Under the pieces are notes generated by a model. That model worked only from the letters and a program-made list of their open reading frames with translations. It made no database searches and was not told the DNA's origin. A stretch of 64,000 bases of DNA, from the NCBI GenBank assembly GCA_012270485.1, contig JAAXIF010000020.1:12501-76500 (forward strand), written 5' to 3'. Numbering within the stretch: position 1 is the first letter of the stretch; each line of letters begins with the position of its first letter. Shown here one piece after another: positions 1 to 10,542 of this stretch. The translations under genes were made by a program, and so were the position numbers. This stretch comes from Sphingobacteriales bacterium. GTDB lineage: Bacteria > Bacteroidota > Bacteroidia > Chitinophagales > Chitinophagaceae.

Positions 1-199
<199 letters not shown>

Positions 200-279
200 T
201 AGAGACGGCTTTAACCGGCTGTTGCTTTCACAAACTTTCATTATTTAGTTCTTTAAAAAGTACTATTAGTACCCGAATC

Positions 280-353
280 AGACCCGTAGCTCAGTTGGTT
301 AGAGCGCTACACTGATAATGTAGAGGTCACCAGTTCAACTCTGGTCGGGTCTA
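280..353 (+). tRNA. tRNA-Ile (GAT)
   Basis: A complete 74-nt cloverleaf: 7-bp acceptor stem AGACCCG/CGGGTCT, D arm GCTC..GAGC, anticodon stem CTACA/TGTAG with anticodon GAT at 314-316, T arm ACCAG-TTCAACT-CTGGT, discriminator A353. CCA is not encoded and must be added after transcription. It lies in the 16S-23S spacer, where tRNA-Ile followed by tRNA-Ala is the classical pair. Confidence 0.97.
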
Positions 354-386
354 CTAGTTAAGCTTCAACTCTGAAGCTAAAACCAT

Positions 387-460
387 GGGGGGTTAGCTCA
401 GTTGGCTAGAGCATCTGCCTTGCACGCAGAGGGTCATCGGTTCGACTCCGATATCCTCCA
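387..460 (+). tRNA. tRNA-Ala (TGC)
   Basis: A complete 74-nt cloverleaf with acceptor stem GGGGGGT pairing (two G-T wobbles) with ATCCTCC at 453-459, anticodon stem TCTGC/GCAGA, anticodon TGC at 421-423, T arm ATCGG-TTCGACT-CCGAT and discriminator A460. CCA is not encoded. It is the second spacer tRNA, 33 nt after tRNA-Ile. Confidence 0.96.
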
Positions 461-564
461 CATTAAGTAGAATAAGTGAGAGGGTGCGGTTTTTAAAAGT
501 TCTTTCAAACATTGGATGTTGGCATCAGGCCAAAAGGATCGAATCCTTAACATCTGCAACTGTA

Positions 565-606
565 TGAGTTGTATCTTGAATCTTGGTTCTTGAACCTTGA
601 TACTTG
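565..606 (+). repeat. Degenerate heptamer array in the 16S-23S spacer
   Basis: Six adjacent 7-mers share the ending TTG: TGAGTTG, TATCTTG, AATCTTG, GTTCTTG, AACCTTG, ATACTTG. The centre contains the palindrome GGTTCTTGAACC (585-596). It is the first member of the 7-bp array family seen at many other places in this window. The rest of the 461-702 spacer shows no further gene. Confidence 0.7.
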
Positions 607-620
607 TACACTTTTACTTT

Positions 621-640
621 AGCTCTTTGACATATTGGGA
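621..640 (+). promoter_or_regulatory. boxA-like antitermination elements of the rRNA spacer
   Basis: AGCTCTTTGACATATTGG at 621-638 resembles the boxA antiterminator (E. coli TGCTCTTTAACA). Two related copies lie earlier in the spacer: AGTTCTTT at 247-254, just after 16S, and AGTTCTTTCAAACATTGG at 498-515, after tRNA-Ala. In rRNA operons such elements load the Nus complex on nascent RNA; the role here is inferred from sequence and position only. Confidence 0.45.
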
Positions 641-702
641 AAGCGAAATCAATAACAAGAAGGTTATGACTCTTATGCAAGGTCATAACTGATAAATTTT
701 TT

Positions 703-3500
<2,798 letters not shown>

Positions 3501-3576
3501 ATTTTTTTTCTTGTTATCATTTCCTTCCCAATATGTAACTTATTGTCACTGGTTTTATTACCATGATTTACATTCT

Positions 3577-3686
<110 letters not shown>

Positions 3687-3692
3687 TTTATT

Positions 3693-3726
3693 GAAGCCTC
3701 GCTGTTTATCAGTGAGGCTTTTTTGT
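3693..3726 (+). terminator. rRNA operon terminator
   Basis: GAAGCCTCGCTG (3693-3704), a short loop, then CAGTGAGGCTT (3710-3720) followed by TTTTGTTTT. This is a textbook Rho-independent terminator immediately after 5S. A decayed copy of the same sequence appears near 4731-4775. Confidence 0.9.
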
Positions 3727-3760
3727 TTTATAGCTATCTTATTGAGTTTTCACACTATAA

Positions 3761-3784
3761 TGCCCGATGGTATTTTCAGCCTTA
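3761..3784 (+). pseudogene. Remnant of a second 5S rRNA, left fragment
   Basis: GCCCGATGGTATTTTCAGCC resembles GCCGATGGTACTTGCAT in the 3' half of the functional 5S (about 3642-3658). It is cut at the TTA (3782-3784) that forms the left copy of a 3-bp target duplication of the IS5-family element. The matching right fragment is at 4684-4715. The 5' half of this second 5S copy is not recognisable. Confidence 0.55.
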
Positions 3785-4683
3785 GAAGCTGTTTAAAATT
3801 TTAAGTATATAGATGGTTGAGCATCTGCCTTATAGCAGATAATTCTATAATAGTTTCAGCAGTTTGCGGCTGTCTTTCATACAATTTTGCATTTCGCCTG
3901 TTCGTTTCAAACCAAGCAAATGTTTTTTCTACTACCTATCTTCTGGGAGAGACTTTGCCTTCTTTAAGATCAGAGCGGTTAACGATTTCTAACTCATACC
4001 CATTAATTGGTGTATTACTGAGCTGATTTTTCCCAGGCAATTGATAACCTCCGTCCACAAATATTTTTTTTACATTCTTCCAATTCCTACTCAAACACGC
4101 TGAGAGAAGCCTGCCGCCATGTCTATCGGCTATTGCTGCCAAATGCACTTTTACACAAAAAAGCATACCTGTGGTATCTACAATAATATGTCGTTTCACC
4201 CCTTTAATGCGTTTTCCAGAGTCATGTCCTGTATCCACCGAGCTACTTACCAATGTACTCTTTACTGATTGGGCATCCATTATGCCAGCTGTAGGTTGAC
4301 TCTTCTTACCTGATCATCTTCTGTATCTTTTCACTAAAGAGCATCTGATACGCTCAAATGTCCCGTCACTCTTCCATTTTGAAAAATAATAATAAACAAT
4401 TTGCCAGTTGGGGAAGCTCGATGGAAGCATACGCCACTGACAGCCTGTTTTTATTCAATAAAAAATTGCATTTATAATTTCTCGAAGACTATATCTACGT
4501 TTTCTGTAATCATTCAAAAAAGCTTTAATAACTTGCCATTGGCTGTTGTTTAAGTTGGTAGGATAACCTGTCATTTTAATAAGATTTGGTCATCTTCTAA
4601 AACGACATCTCCGATTGACAACAACAGTTTTTTTATCCACTTTTACATACAGATTACTACTAATCAGATTTTTAAACAGCTTC
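3785..4683 (-). mobile_element. Decayed IS5-family insertion sequence (899 bp)
   Basis: The ends are perfect 14-bp inverted repeats, GAAGCTGTTTAAAA (3785-3798) and TTTTAAACAGCTTC (4670-4683), flanked by direct TTA repeats (3782-3784 and 4684-4686). This size, end type and TNA-style duplication fit IS5-family elements (IS427/IS1031-like). The single transposase gene on the minus strand carries three nonsense mutations, so the copy is inactive. It inserted into a 5S-like sequence. Confidence 0.85.
3801..4574 (-). pseudogene. IS5-family transposase, inactivated by three stop codons
   Basis: Read from ATG 4574, the frame stays open over 257 codons apart from TGA at 4455-4457, TGA at 4314-4316 and TAG at 3936-3938; there is no frameshift. 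The N-terminal part (TGCQWRMLPSSFPNW) matches the DUF4096-type domain. The DDE residues lie in MDAQSVK, FVDGGYQ and VVEKTFAWF. All three stops can be explained by C-to-T or G-to-A transitions (for example RR*SGK and PRR*VVE, where family members have R and W). A 114-codon fragment at 3936-4280 remains open but lacks the catalytic Glu region, so it is not a functional gene. Confidence 0.9.
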
Positions 4684-4715
4684 TTAGGCGGATGCGAGAG
4701 TAGGTAGCTGACATA
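4684..4715 (+). pseudogene. Remnant of a second 5S rRNA, right fragment
   Basis: GCGAGAGTAGGTAGCTGACA (4694-4713) is nearly the 3' end of the functional 5S (GGGAGAGTAGGTAGCTGCCATA, written in part). It starts at the right TTA duplication of the IS element, so joining it to 3761-3784 restores a continuous 5S-like 3' half. The change GCTGCCATA to GCTGACATA breaks the terminal stem. Confidence 0.7.
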
Positions 4716-4979
4716 CTTGTCTGCCTTTGGAATATTTATTGAGCCTCATTGTTTATTTGGAGAAGCTTTTTATTTATTGTGGCTGGCAAATACAGTATCA
4801 ATTTGATGTTACTCTTTCACCCATCTATATCAGCAAGTAAGTACTTATTATACAAATCTGAATCTTAGAAAATGGATTAAAGTTTTTTAAAAACCTTTTC
4901 CTGTATTAACTTTTACATATTCTACGATGTATTGATTTTCTTGTTACTTTCAACAACCAACATCTATCAGAAAATTGAT
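4716..4979 (+). other. Intergenic: decayed terminator copy, otherwise nothing seen
   Basis: TATTTATTGAGCCTCATTG at about 4734-4752 followed by GGAGAAGCTTTTTATT resembles the terminator after the functional 5S (3687-3726) but with broken stem pairing. The remaining AT-rich sequence up to the histidine kinase start shows no gene and no convincing promoter. Confidence 0.5.
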
Positions 4980-6263
4980 ATGAAGCCGAGTATAAAGCGA
5001 AATCCTATTCTTACATTTCTTTATCTCGGTATTCCCGATGACGCTTCATTTGTCGATAGGCAAAAAGGATACATGTTCAATCTTTTTATCCTGATCGGAG
5101 CACCGTTTGCAGTATTATCCCTGATCGTTAATGTATCTCAACAAGCTTATTTCCCGGCTTTTATTAATATCATCCAGATTAGTTGCTTTGCTTTGGCATT
5201 ATGGATTACCATCTCAGGTAAATGGAAAGAATTTCGCGTAGTTATTCTCATCATTCTTTCAGCAGTAGCAATGATTGCTGCTTATTCTTATCAAAATTCA
5301 GGTGAATATCGATTGCTGATTATGATCGTTGCAGCTGTTGTATTATTCGATCGATCTTGGCAATACATCATTTTTGCAGCTACAGCCTCCGCTGCATTTG
5401 TATACATACGAATGATCCAAATTCCAGACCTTGCTGATCAACCAATAGGAGATATTGTTTTTACCTGTTTAAAAATATTCTTACCTATTCTTTTATATGT
5501 GTTATCGCTCTTGTACTTTAAAATTATCTATTTTAGAAACCTTCAACAGTTAGAAGATACCAATAAAGCATTGGCCATTACAACAAGACAAAAGGATCAA
5601 ATATTGAGTACGGTTGCGCATGATTTACGTACACCGATTTCTAATATTTCAAGTATTACAGAACTGATTCAATCAGATCATCTCTCTCAGGCTGATAAAG
5701 CAAATTTCCTTCATATGATAGGTCATTCTTCCCGATCTGCCTTACATCTGATCAATGATTTATTGCAAAATAGTGATACACAAGTGCGTCAATCTCACTT
5801 TGAAATTGTTGAGCTGAATCAACTATTTAACTCATGGATTCCTTCTTTACAATTAAGGGCAAATGATAAACACATACAAATACTCACTCATTTTTTTTCA
5901 GCACCGATTGATATTTCAATTGACGTAGACAGAATCGAACGTGTCATCAATAATTTGGTCAATAATGCTATTAAATTCAGTCCGGATGGAAGTAAAATAT
6001 TTATTCAGATAACAGCAGATAGTAAACATACTCGTATTACTGTTACAGATCAGGGCATCGGCATACCCAAAGAAAAACAGGAACTTGTTTTTGATATGTT
6101 CTCCAAAGCCCAGCGAGTAGGAACTTCCGGAGAAAAGAGTTTTGGTATGGGCTTGTCTATTTGTAAGCAAATCATAGAGCAGCATCAAGGTAATATTTCC
6201 GTACAAAGTGAGGAGCATAAAGGATCAACTTTTACGGTTGAATTACCATTACAACGACCCTAA
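4980..6263 (+). CDS. Membrane sensor histidine kinase
   Basis: This is a 427-aa two-component sensor kinase if it starts at ATG 4980; an in-frame TTG at 4932 would add 16 residues with no clear role. The N-terminal half has about six hydrophobic segments and no large periplasmic loop, suggesting a membrane-embedded sensor. A short linker leads to the phosphoacceptor H-box (VAHDLRTPISN, His about 214), then an HATPase domain with the N-box NNLVNNAIKFSP, G1 DQGIGIP and G2 GEKSFGMGLSICKQ. No receiver domain and no adjacent response regulator are present, so its partner is elsewhere. It converges with the reductase gene, 5 nt away. Confidence 0.9.
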   Translation: MKPSIKRNPILTFLYLGIPDDASFVDRQKGYMFNLFILIGAPFAVLSLIVNVSQQAYFPAFINIIQISCFALALWITISGKWKEFRVVILIILSAVAMIAAYSYQNSGEYRLLIMIVAAVVLFDRSWQYIIFAATASAAFVYIRMIQIPDLADQPIGDIVFTCLKIFLPILLYVLSLLYFKIIYFRNLQQLEDTNKALAITTRQKDQILSTVAHDLRTPISNISSITELIQSDHLSQADKANFLHMIGHSSRSALHLINDLLQNSDTQVRQSHFEIVELNQLFNSWIPSLQLRANDKHIQILTHFFSAPIDISIDVDRIERVINNLVNNAIKFSPDGSKIFIQITADSKHTRITVTDQGIGIPKEKQELVFDMFSKAQRVGTSGEKSFGMGLSICKQIIEQHQGNISVQSEEHKGSTFTVELPLQRP

Positions 6264-6268
6264 AATCA

Positions 6269-7153
6269 TTAGGCAACATCTTCTCCGGTAGATGCTATCC
6301 AAAGTTTAAACCAGTCTTCTCTTTCCATTTGAATACTTGCTGCATTCTTCGCCTGAATCAATCTTTCAATTTTAGTAGTTCCGATTACAGGTAGAATACC
6401 TGATGGATGTGTGTGCAACCAGGTAATTAGTATCTCATTTACGCCACACTCATACTTTGACGCCAGCAATGTGGCTGTACCCATAATACTTCTGAAACGT
6501 GGATGTGTATCATCATCAAAAGCACCCCCACCCAATGGCGCCCAGGCCATGGGAATAATTTTATGTTTGATACAATTTTCAAGGGTGCCATTCAAAAAAG
6601 CAGCAAGCTGAAGAATAGAAATTTCTGTCTGATTATATTCAACAGATGTATAATTCATCAACATATCTACCTGGTGTGGCAAAAAATTCGAAACACCAAA
6701 CTGCAAAACCTTACCCTGTTGCTTTAGGCGGTCAATGGCACTTGCTACTTCCACAGGATGTAACAATGGGTCAGGCCTATGAATCAATAAAAGATCCAAA
6801 TGGTCTGTTCCGAAATTTCTCAGAGATTGATCAACGGAACTAATGATATGTGCAGCTGAGGTATTGTATGATTTGATTTCGTGTGCAGAGCGATTAGGTG
6901 TTACCATCTGAATACCACATTTGCTGATGATACGTAACTCTGATCTAAGTGAAGGCATTTCTTTTAATGCTTCGCCAAATTCTGCTTCAGTAGTATAGTC
7001 GCCGTATATATCCGCGTGATCAAAAGAACGGATCCCATTTTCCAAACAAGCGTCAATCAGTTGGCGGTATTCTTTGGTAGAAAATCCGGCACCCCATTTA
7101 CCCCAACGCATGCAGCCGGCAATTGGTGCTTTAATAACAGATGATGAGTTCAT
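6269..7153 (-). CDS. Aldo/keto reductase (YdhF-like)
   Basis: A 294-aa NAD(P)H-dependent oxidoreductase of the aldo/keto reductase superfamily, normal in length, with a TIM-barrel pattern. The catalytic tetrad can be read: Asp and Tyr in FDHADIYGDY, Lys in IISKCG, and His in LLLIHRPDPL. The C-terminal cofactor segment ILPVIGTTKIERL is also present. It resembles the YdhF subgroup; the physiological substrate cannot be told. It stands alone on the minus strand, tail to tail with the histidine kinase. Confidence 0.92.
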   Translation of the reverse strand: MNSSSVIKAPIAGCMRWGKWGAGFSTKEYRQLIDACLENGIRSFDHADIYGDYTTEAEFGEALKEMPSLRSELRIISKCGIQMVTPNRSAHEIKSYNTSAAHIISSVDQSLRNFGTDHLDLLLIHRPDPLLHPVEVASAIDRLKQQGKVLQFGVSNFLPHQVDMLMNYTSVEYNQTEISILQLAAFLNGTLENCIKHKIIPMAWAPLGGGAFDDDTHPRFRSIMGTATLLASKYECGVNEILITWLHTHPSGILPVIGTTKIERLIQAKNAASIQMEREDWFKLWIASTGEDVA

Positions 7154-7212
7154 ACAATTAAATTACTCAAATCAAAGCAAATGGAAGAAAGCTATCATCA
7201 AGAAAATAAAAA

Positions 7213-7243
7213 AGTCCTGTTTCAACAGGTGAAACAGGACTTA
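7213..7243 (-). terminator. Terminator of the RRM-protein gene
   Basis: AGTCCTGTTTC (7214-7224), loop AACAGGT, GAAACAGGACT (7232-7242) forms an 11-bp stem. Read on the minus strand it is followed by a T tract (complement of 7203-7213), so it terminates the RRM gene that ends at 7266. Confidence 0.85.
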
Positions 7244-7265
7244 AAATGTTAGTAGTGTAATAGGA

Positions 7266-7658
7266 TTAATATCTGTTATAACCTCCACCACCACCGTTAC
7301 CACGATCGCGGTTGTACCCGCCACCGCCACCACGGTTGCCACCACCACCAAATCCGCCACGGCCACCGCCGCCGCCAAAGCTCTTCTTTTTGAAGCCGCC
7401 TCTTTCACCTTCAGGGCGTGGGGTAGATTCGTTTACAACGATCTTGCGACCCAACACTTCTGTGTCATGTAGGGCGCTGATAGCAGTACGAGCTGCTTCA
7501 TCATCAGACATTTCAACGAAACCGAAACCTTTGCTGCGGTCGTTATTGAATTTGTCGGTAACAATTTTGGCGCTCGTTACTTCACCATACGGAGTAAACA
7601 GGTTCTGCAGATCATCACTGGTCATGTTCCAGTTCAGATTTCCAACGTAAATGTTCAT
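7266..7658 (-). CDS. RNA-binding protein: one RRM plus glycine-rich tail
   Basis: A 130-aa protein with a single RNA-recognition motif (residues about 1-80): RNP2 is IYVGNLNW (3-10) and RNP1 is KGFGFVEM (43-50), with the aromatic residues for base stacking present. Residues 86-130 are a low-complexity Gly/Arg/Tyr/Asn tail (GGGGGRGGFGGGGNRGG) of the kind that favours RNA binding and self-association. Such small RRM-Gly proteins are common in Bacteroidota and Cyanobacteria and are often cold-responsive; that role is inferred. An antisense proline-rich frame over the same DNA is only its shadow. Confidence 0.95.
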   Translation of the reverse strand: MNIYVGNLNWNMTSDDLQNLFTPYGEVTSAKIVTDKFNNDRSKGFGFVEMSDDEAARTAISALHDTEVLGRKIVVNESTPRPEGERGGFKKKSFGGGGGRGGFGGGGNRGGGGGYNRDRGNGGGGGYNRY

Positions 7659-7861
7659 GTTCTTTTAAAAAATTAAGTGATCAAAAACCAATGAGAAACC
7701 AGTAACCAAAAACCCTGAAACATTTACGTAAAAACGTTCTGAGATATGGAAGACCTATCATTGGACTACCGAAGATAGTGATTTTGGCTGATTGGCAAGT
7801 TTTTTTCAGGTTTCGGGGCTTAAATGATGACAATCAATAGAAATACCGGTTTCTGGGTATT
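7659..7861 (-). promoter_or_regulatory. Upstream region of the RRM gene with candidate promoter and heptamers
   Basis: On the minus strand a -7-like box TATCTTCG (complement of 7770-7777) lies 18 nt after a TTG (complement of 7796-7798). This would give a leader of about 110 nt, long for this genome. Within the leader, plus-strand 7694-7714 reads as three 7-mers AGAAACC, AGTAACC, AAAAACC, related to the heptamer arrays elsewhere. A structured or temperature-sensing leader is possible but not shown. Confidence 0.35.
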
Positions 7862-7897
7862 AAAAAAGCCCCTATTCTTAAAATAGAGGCTTTTATT
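7862..7897 (-). terminator. Terminator of rpsF-rpsR-rplI
   Basis: AGCCCCTATT (7867-7876) and AATAGAGGCT (7882-7891) form a hairpin with one mismatch. On the minus strand it is followed by a T run (complement of 7861-7867). It lies 18 nt after the rplI stop. Confidence 0.75.
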
Positions 7898-7914
7898 ATC
7901 TGAAAGAGCATTAA

Positions 7915-8361
7915 TTACTCTCCAACTACTTCAAAATCAATTTCGGTAAGGTTACCATTACCAAAATCTATAGATGCTTTGTAAGAACCCAGTTCTTTCA
8001 CATCATCTACAATAGAGATACGCTTACGATCGATCTCATAACCTTTTTGGTCACGAATCGCTCTTGCGATCTGTAATGAGGTAATGGTTCCGAAGATCTT
8101 ACCGCTGGTACCGGTCTTAGCGGTTAACTTAACAGGAGCAGCTTTCAGTACATCCACCACTTTATTGATCTCAGCCAACATAGCAGCTTCTTTCTTCGCC
8201 TGAACTTTCAAACGCTCTTCCAATTGTTTCAAATTAGAAGGGTTGGCTTCTACTGCGAATTTCTGAGGGATCAAAAAGTTTCTGGCATAACCGTTTTTTA
8301 CGTTTACCAGTTCATTACGTCCGCCCAAATTGTCTACATCCTGAATTAAAATAACTTGCAT
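7915..8361 (-). CDS. rplI: 50S ribosomal protein L9
   Basis: A 148-aa L9. The start at ATG 8361 gives the standard N-terminus MQVILIQDVDNLGGRNELV; an in-frame extension to 8424 adds 21 residues with no similarity and is rejected. The N-terminal rRNA-binding domain (VKNGYARNFLIPQKFA), the long connecting helix (about 40-75) and the C-terminal domain (TGTSGKIFGTIT) are all seen. It is the last gene of rpsF-rpsR-rplI and is separated from rpsR by a heptamer-type inverted repeat, so the 157-nt gap may modulate L9 expression. Confidence 0.97.
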   Translation of the reverse strand: MQVILIQDVDNLGGRNELVNVKNGYARNFLIPQKFAVEANPSNLKQLEERLKVQAKKEAAMLAEINKVVDVLKAAPVKLTAKTGTSGKIFGTITSLQIARAIRDQKGYEIDRKRISIVDDVKELGSYKASIDFGNGNLTEIDFEVVGE

Positions 8362-8455
8362 AATTGTTTGTTTAGTTCCCAAGAGCCCAGTCCAGATTTT
8401 AGCTTGACTGTCTCCCGATTTCATCGGGATTAGGGAAGGTGACTAATAAATAGGA

Positions 8456-8517
8456 AATCAAAAGTCAAAAGTGAAAAATCAAAACCTGATTCATTTTTGA
8501 CTTTTGATTTTTTAATT
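8456..8517. repeat. Heptamer inverted repeat between rpsR and rplI
   Basis: The left arm AATCAAAAGTCAAAA (8456-8470) is the exact reverse complement of TTTTGACTTTTGATT (8495-8509). The left side reads as 7-mers AATCAAA, AGTCAAA, AGTGAAA, AATCAAA and the right side as TTTTTGA, CTTTTGA, TTTTTTA. In the transcript it would form a 15-bp stem inside an essential ribosomal operon. Confidence 0.75.
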
Positions 8518-8518
8518 T

Positions 8519-8782
8519 TTACTTCAAAAGATCCGTTACATAAGGTAACAACGCCATTTGACGTGCTTTCTTAACTGCATCGGATACTTTACGCTGATAC
8601 TTCAAAGAGTTACCAGACAAACGACGAGGTAACAATTTACCTTGTTCGTTGATGAATTTCTTCAGGAACTCGATATCCTTATAGTCAACGTACTTAATGC
8701 CATACTTCTTGAAGCGGCAGAATTTTTTCTTTGGCTTCTCCTGCTTAATCGCGGTCAGGTATTTGATCTCATTTTTTGCCAT
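8519..8782 (-). CDS. rpsR: 30S ribosomal protein S18
   Basis: An 87-aa S18 of normal length. Signature segments [16 protein letters not shown] and [24 protein letters not shown] match the family core that binds 16S rRNA next to S6. It lies 2 nt after rpsF in the same direction, the usual arrangement, since S6 and S18 assemble as a heterodimer. Confidence 0.98.
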   Translation of the reverse strand: MAKNEIKYLTAIKQEKPKKKFCRFKKYGIKYVDYKDIEFLKKFINEQGKLLPRRLSGNSLKYQRKVSDAVKKARQMALLPYVTDLLK

Positions 8783-8784
8783 GA

Positions 8785-9138
8785 TTAACCCTCCGTTTTT
8801 TCAGTTACAGCAAATCCGCCATTTCTTTTCTTGTAGTTGTACTCGACGGCGTATTTATCGAGTTTGGTTACCATGTGACGCATTACTTGTTCGTCACGTA
8901 ACAGCTGAATTTTCAGCTTTTCGTTGAGGTCGGTTGGCCCACTGTATTCCAATACCCAGTAGATACCTGTGGTCTTCTTCTGGATTGGGTAAGCCAGTGA
9001 TTTTAATCCCCATGGAGCACTGTGTACAATCGCTCCACCATTTTCTTTGATGAAGTCTTCGTACTTTTTCTGAGAAGCTTTGAAATCTTCTTCAGACAGT
9101 ACCGGAGTGAAAATCACCATCAATTCGTAATTACTCAT
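8785..9138 (-). CDS. rpsF: 30S ribosomal protein S6
   Basis: A 117-aa S6. The start [18 protein letters not shown] and the ferredoxin-like fold segments ([33 protein letters not shown]) are typical. It is the first gene of the operon and is preceded by a leader of about 90 nt. It binds S18 and the central domain of 16S rRNA on the small-subunit platform. Confidence 0.98.
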   Translation of the reverse strand: MSNYELMVIFTPVLSEEDFKASQKKYEDFIKENGGAIVHSAPWGLKSLAYPIQKKTTGIYWVLEYSGPTDLNEKLKIQLLRDEQVMRHMVTKLDKYAVEYNYKKRNGGFAVTEKTEG

Positions 9139-9241
9139 TACCTGAATTTTTAGGTTTTTAAATTGGTTTTTCCCAGTGGATTCCCCCGATCATTATGACC
9201 AAGAGAAAATCTGCCAAAACAGATTTGGGGCTGCAAAGGTA
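9139..9241 (-). promoter_or_regulatory. rpsF: rpsF operon promoter and leader
   Basis: On the minus strand the box TACCTTTG (complement of 9234-9241) matches the Bacteroidota -7 consensus TAnnTTTG; no convincing -33 box is seen. Transcription would start near 9228 and give a leader of about 90 nt. Just inside it, AAATCTG (9207-9213) and CAGATTT (9220-9226) form a hairpin. Known rpsF leaders bind S6:S18 for autoregulation, so this one may do the same, but I do not recognise the motif with confidence. The stretch 9242-9375 holds nothing I can name. Confidence 0.45.
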
Positions 9242-9375
9242 GGGGAAAAGAGGGTAAAAAGGAAGAGAAAACAACAAAATAAGGTACAAGAAGGATGGTA
9301 CAATAAACAAGCACTGAATTATAGCCTTATTGATGGTATCAGCTCATATAAATGGGGATGTAAAATGCATTAAAA

Positions 9376-10425
9376 TTATTGATTATCAACTATTTGCCTC
9401 AAAAAGACCGTGTATACAGGGAAATGGTCGCTATAACCACCCCGATATTGATTTCCCTCCCAGGTTCGCATAGGGTAGCCTTTAAAACGACCGGTGTATT
9501 CTGTCAGATAGGATTTATTGTAGATGTATTCCCGGAAAAAGAAAAATTCCCCCATCTTCCGATCCAGTAATGATTTAGATACCAGTATTTGATCAAATAG
9601 CCCCCAATTGTCTTTATGAGCCAATGTGCCGTTTCCATTTTTTAACTGTTCCACCCATGGATTATACAACTCACCTTGACGTACTTTATCAGGCTTTGAA
9701 TTGGTACGCAATCCTTGAACGATGCTCTTGTCTTCCGGGTCATCATTCAAATCACCCATCACAATCATCTTAGCATCGGGTGTAATGGCCTGAATAGAAT
9801 CCATATGTTTTCGGCAAATAGTTGCAGCGGCCATTCTTGCAGATGAACTTCTTTCCTCTCCCCCTCTTCTACTAGGCCAGTGATTCACATAAAGATGAAA
9901 AGTATCTGTCCTCATGATTCCTTTCACATAAAGAATATCTCTTGTGAAAGAAACGTCTTTACTTTTTTCAGGAAGAGGAACAAATATTTTTTGAGCTGCT
10001 ATGGGATCAAAAAAAGATGGTTGATATAAAAATCCAACATCCACGCCTCTGAGGTCTTTTGACGAAGCATGCACGATATGATAATTTCTTTTTTTTAATA
10101 AAGGATGTTGAATCAGAAATTGCAGTACGGTATCATTCTCTATCTCCGCAACTCCTAAAATAGCTGCACCTGATTCATGGTAATCGGTTCCGATATCTTT
10201 GATAACAGATGCCAGTTTATTGAGCTTATCACGAAAAATAATCGTATTGTATTTTTTTGCACCGGTGGGTGTAAACTCATCATCGTTGGTGATGGGATTA
10301 TCAATAGTATCATACAGATTCTCTAGGTTATAAAAACCAATGATGGCAACCTGATAACGTTTTAGTTGTGCTTGTGCAGTTATGCATAGACAAAGCAACA
10401 GCCATACCAATAGTAGATTTTTCAT
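9376..10425 (-). CDS. Secreted endonuclease/exonuclease/phosphatase family protein
   Basis: A 349-aa protein when started at ATG 10425, which gives the signal peptide MKNLLLVWLLLCLCITAQAQ; the longer frame to 10539 would run almost to the divergent start and hide the signal. EEP-fold motifs: FYNLENLYDT (metal-binding Asn/Glu), WPSRRGGEE, GDLNDDPED and the terminal SDHFPVY (catalytic Asp-His). Such enzymes cleave phosphodiester or phosphomonoester bonds in nucleic acids or phospholipids. It is exported and divergent from a TonB receptor and DUF5689 lipoprotein, suggesting extracellular phosphoester use; substrate not determined. Confidence 0.9.
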   Translation of the reverse strand: MKNLLLVWLLLCLCITAQAQLKRYQVAIIGFYNLENLYDTIDNPITNDDEFTPTGAKKYNTIIFRDKLNKLASVIKDIGTDYHESGAAILGVAEIENDTVLQFLIQHPLLKKRNYHIVHASSKDLRGVDVGFLYQPSFFDPIAAQKIFVPLPEKSKDVSFTRDILYVKGIMRTDTFHLYVNHWPSRRGGEERSSSARMAAATICRKHMDSIQAITPDAKMIVMGDLNDDPEDKSIVQGLRTNSKPDKVRQGELYNPWVEQLKNGNGTLAHKDNWGLFDQILVSKSLLDRKMGEFFFFREYIYNKSYLTEYTGRFKGYPMRTWEGNQYRGGYSDHFPVYTVFLRQIVDNQ

Positions 10426-10542
10426 AGAAAAGAGTTGATATCCTTCGCTAAATACAGCTTTTGCATACCGTATTTCCCGCAAAAATGATTGGTGGTGTTT
10501 TAGGCTACTTATTAGCGATTTACTTTCATTCAAATTCATACC

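Noticed and set aside
3801..4574. In-frame TGA codons of the transposase considered as recoding.
   Set aside because: A TAG stop is also present, and other genes here use TGA as a normal stop (for example TGATG overlaps), so decay is the simpler account.
7312..7650. A 112-codon proline-rich frame on the plus strand.
   Set aside because: It is the complement of the Gly-rich RRM gene; its low complexity comes from GGN codons on the other strand.
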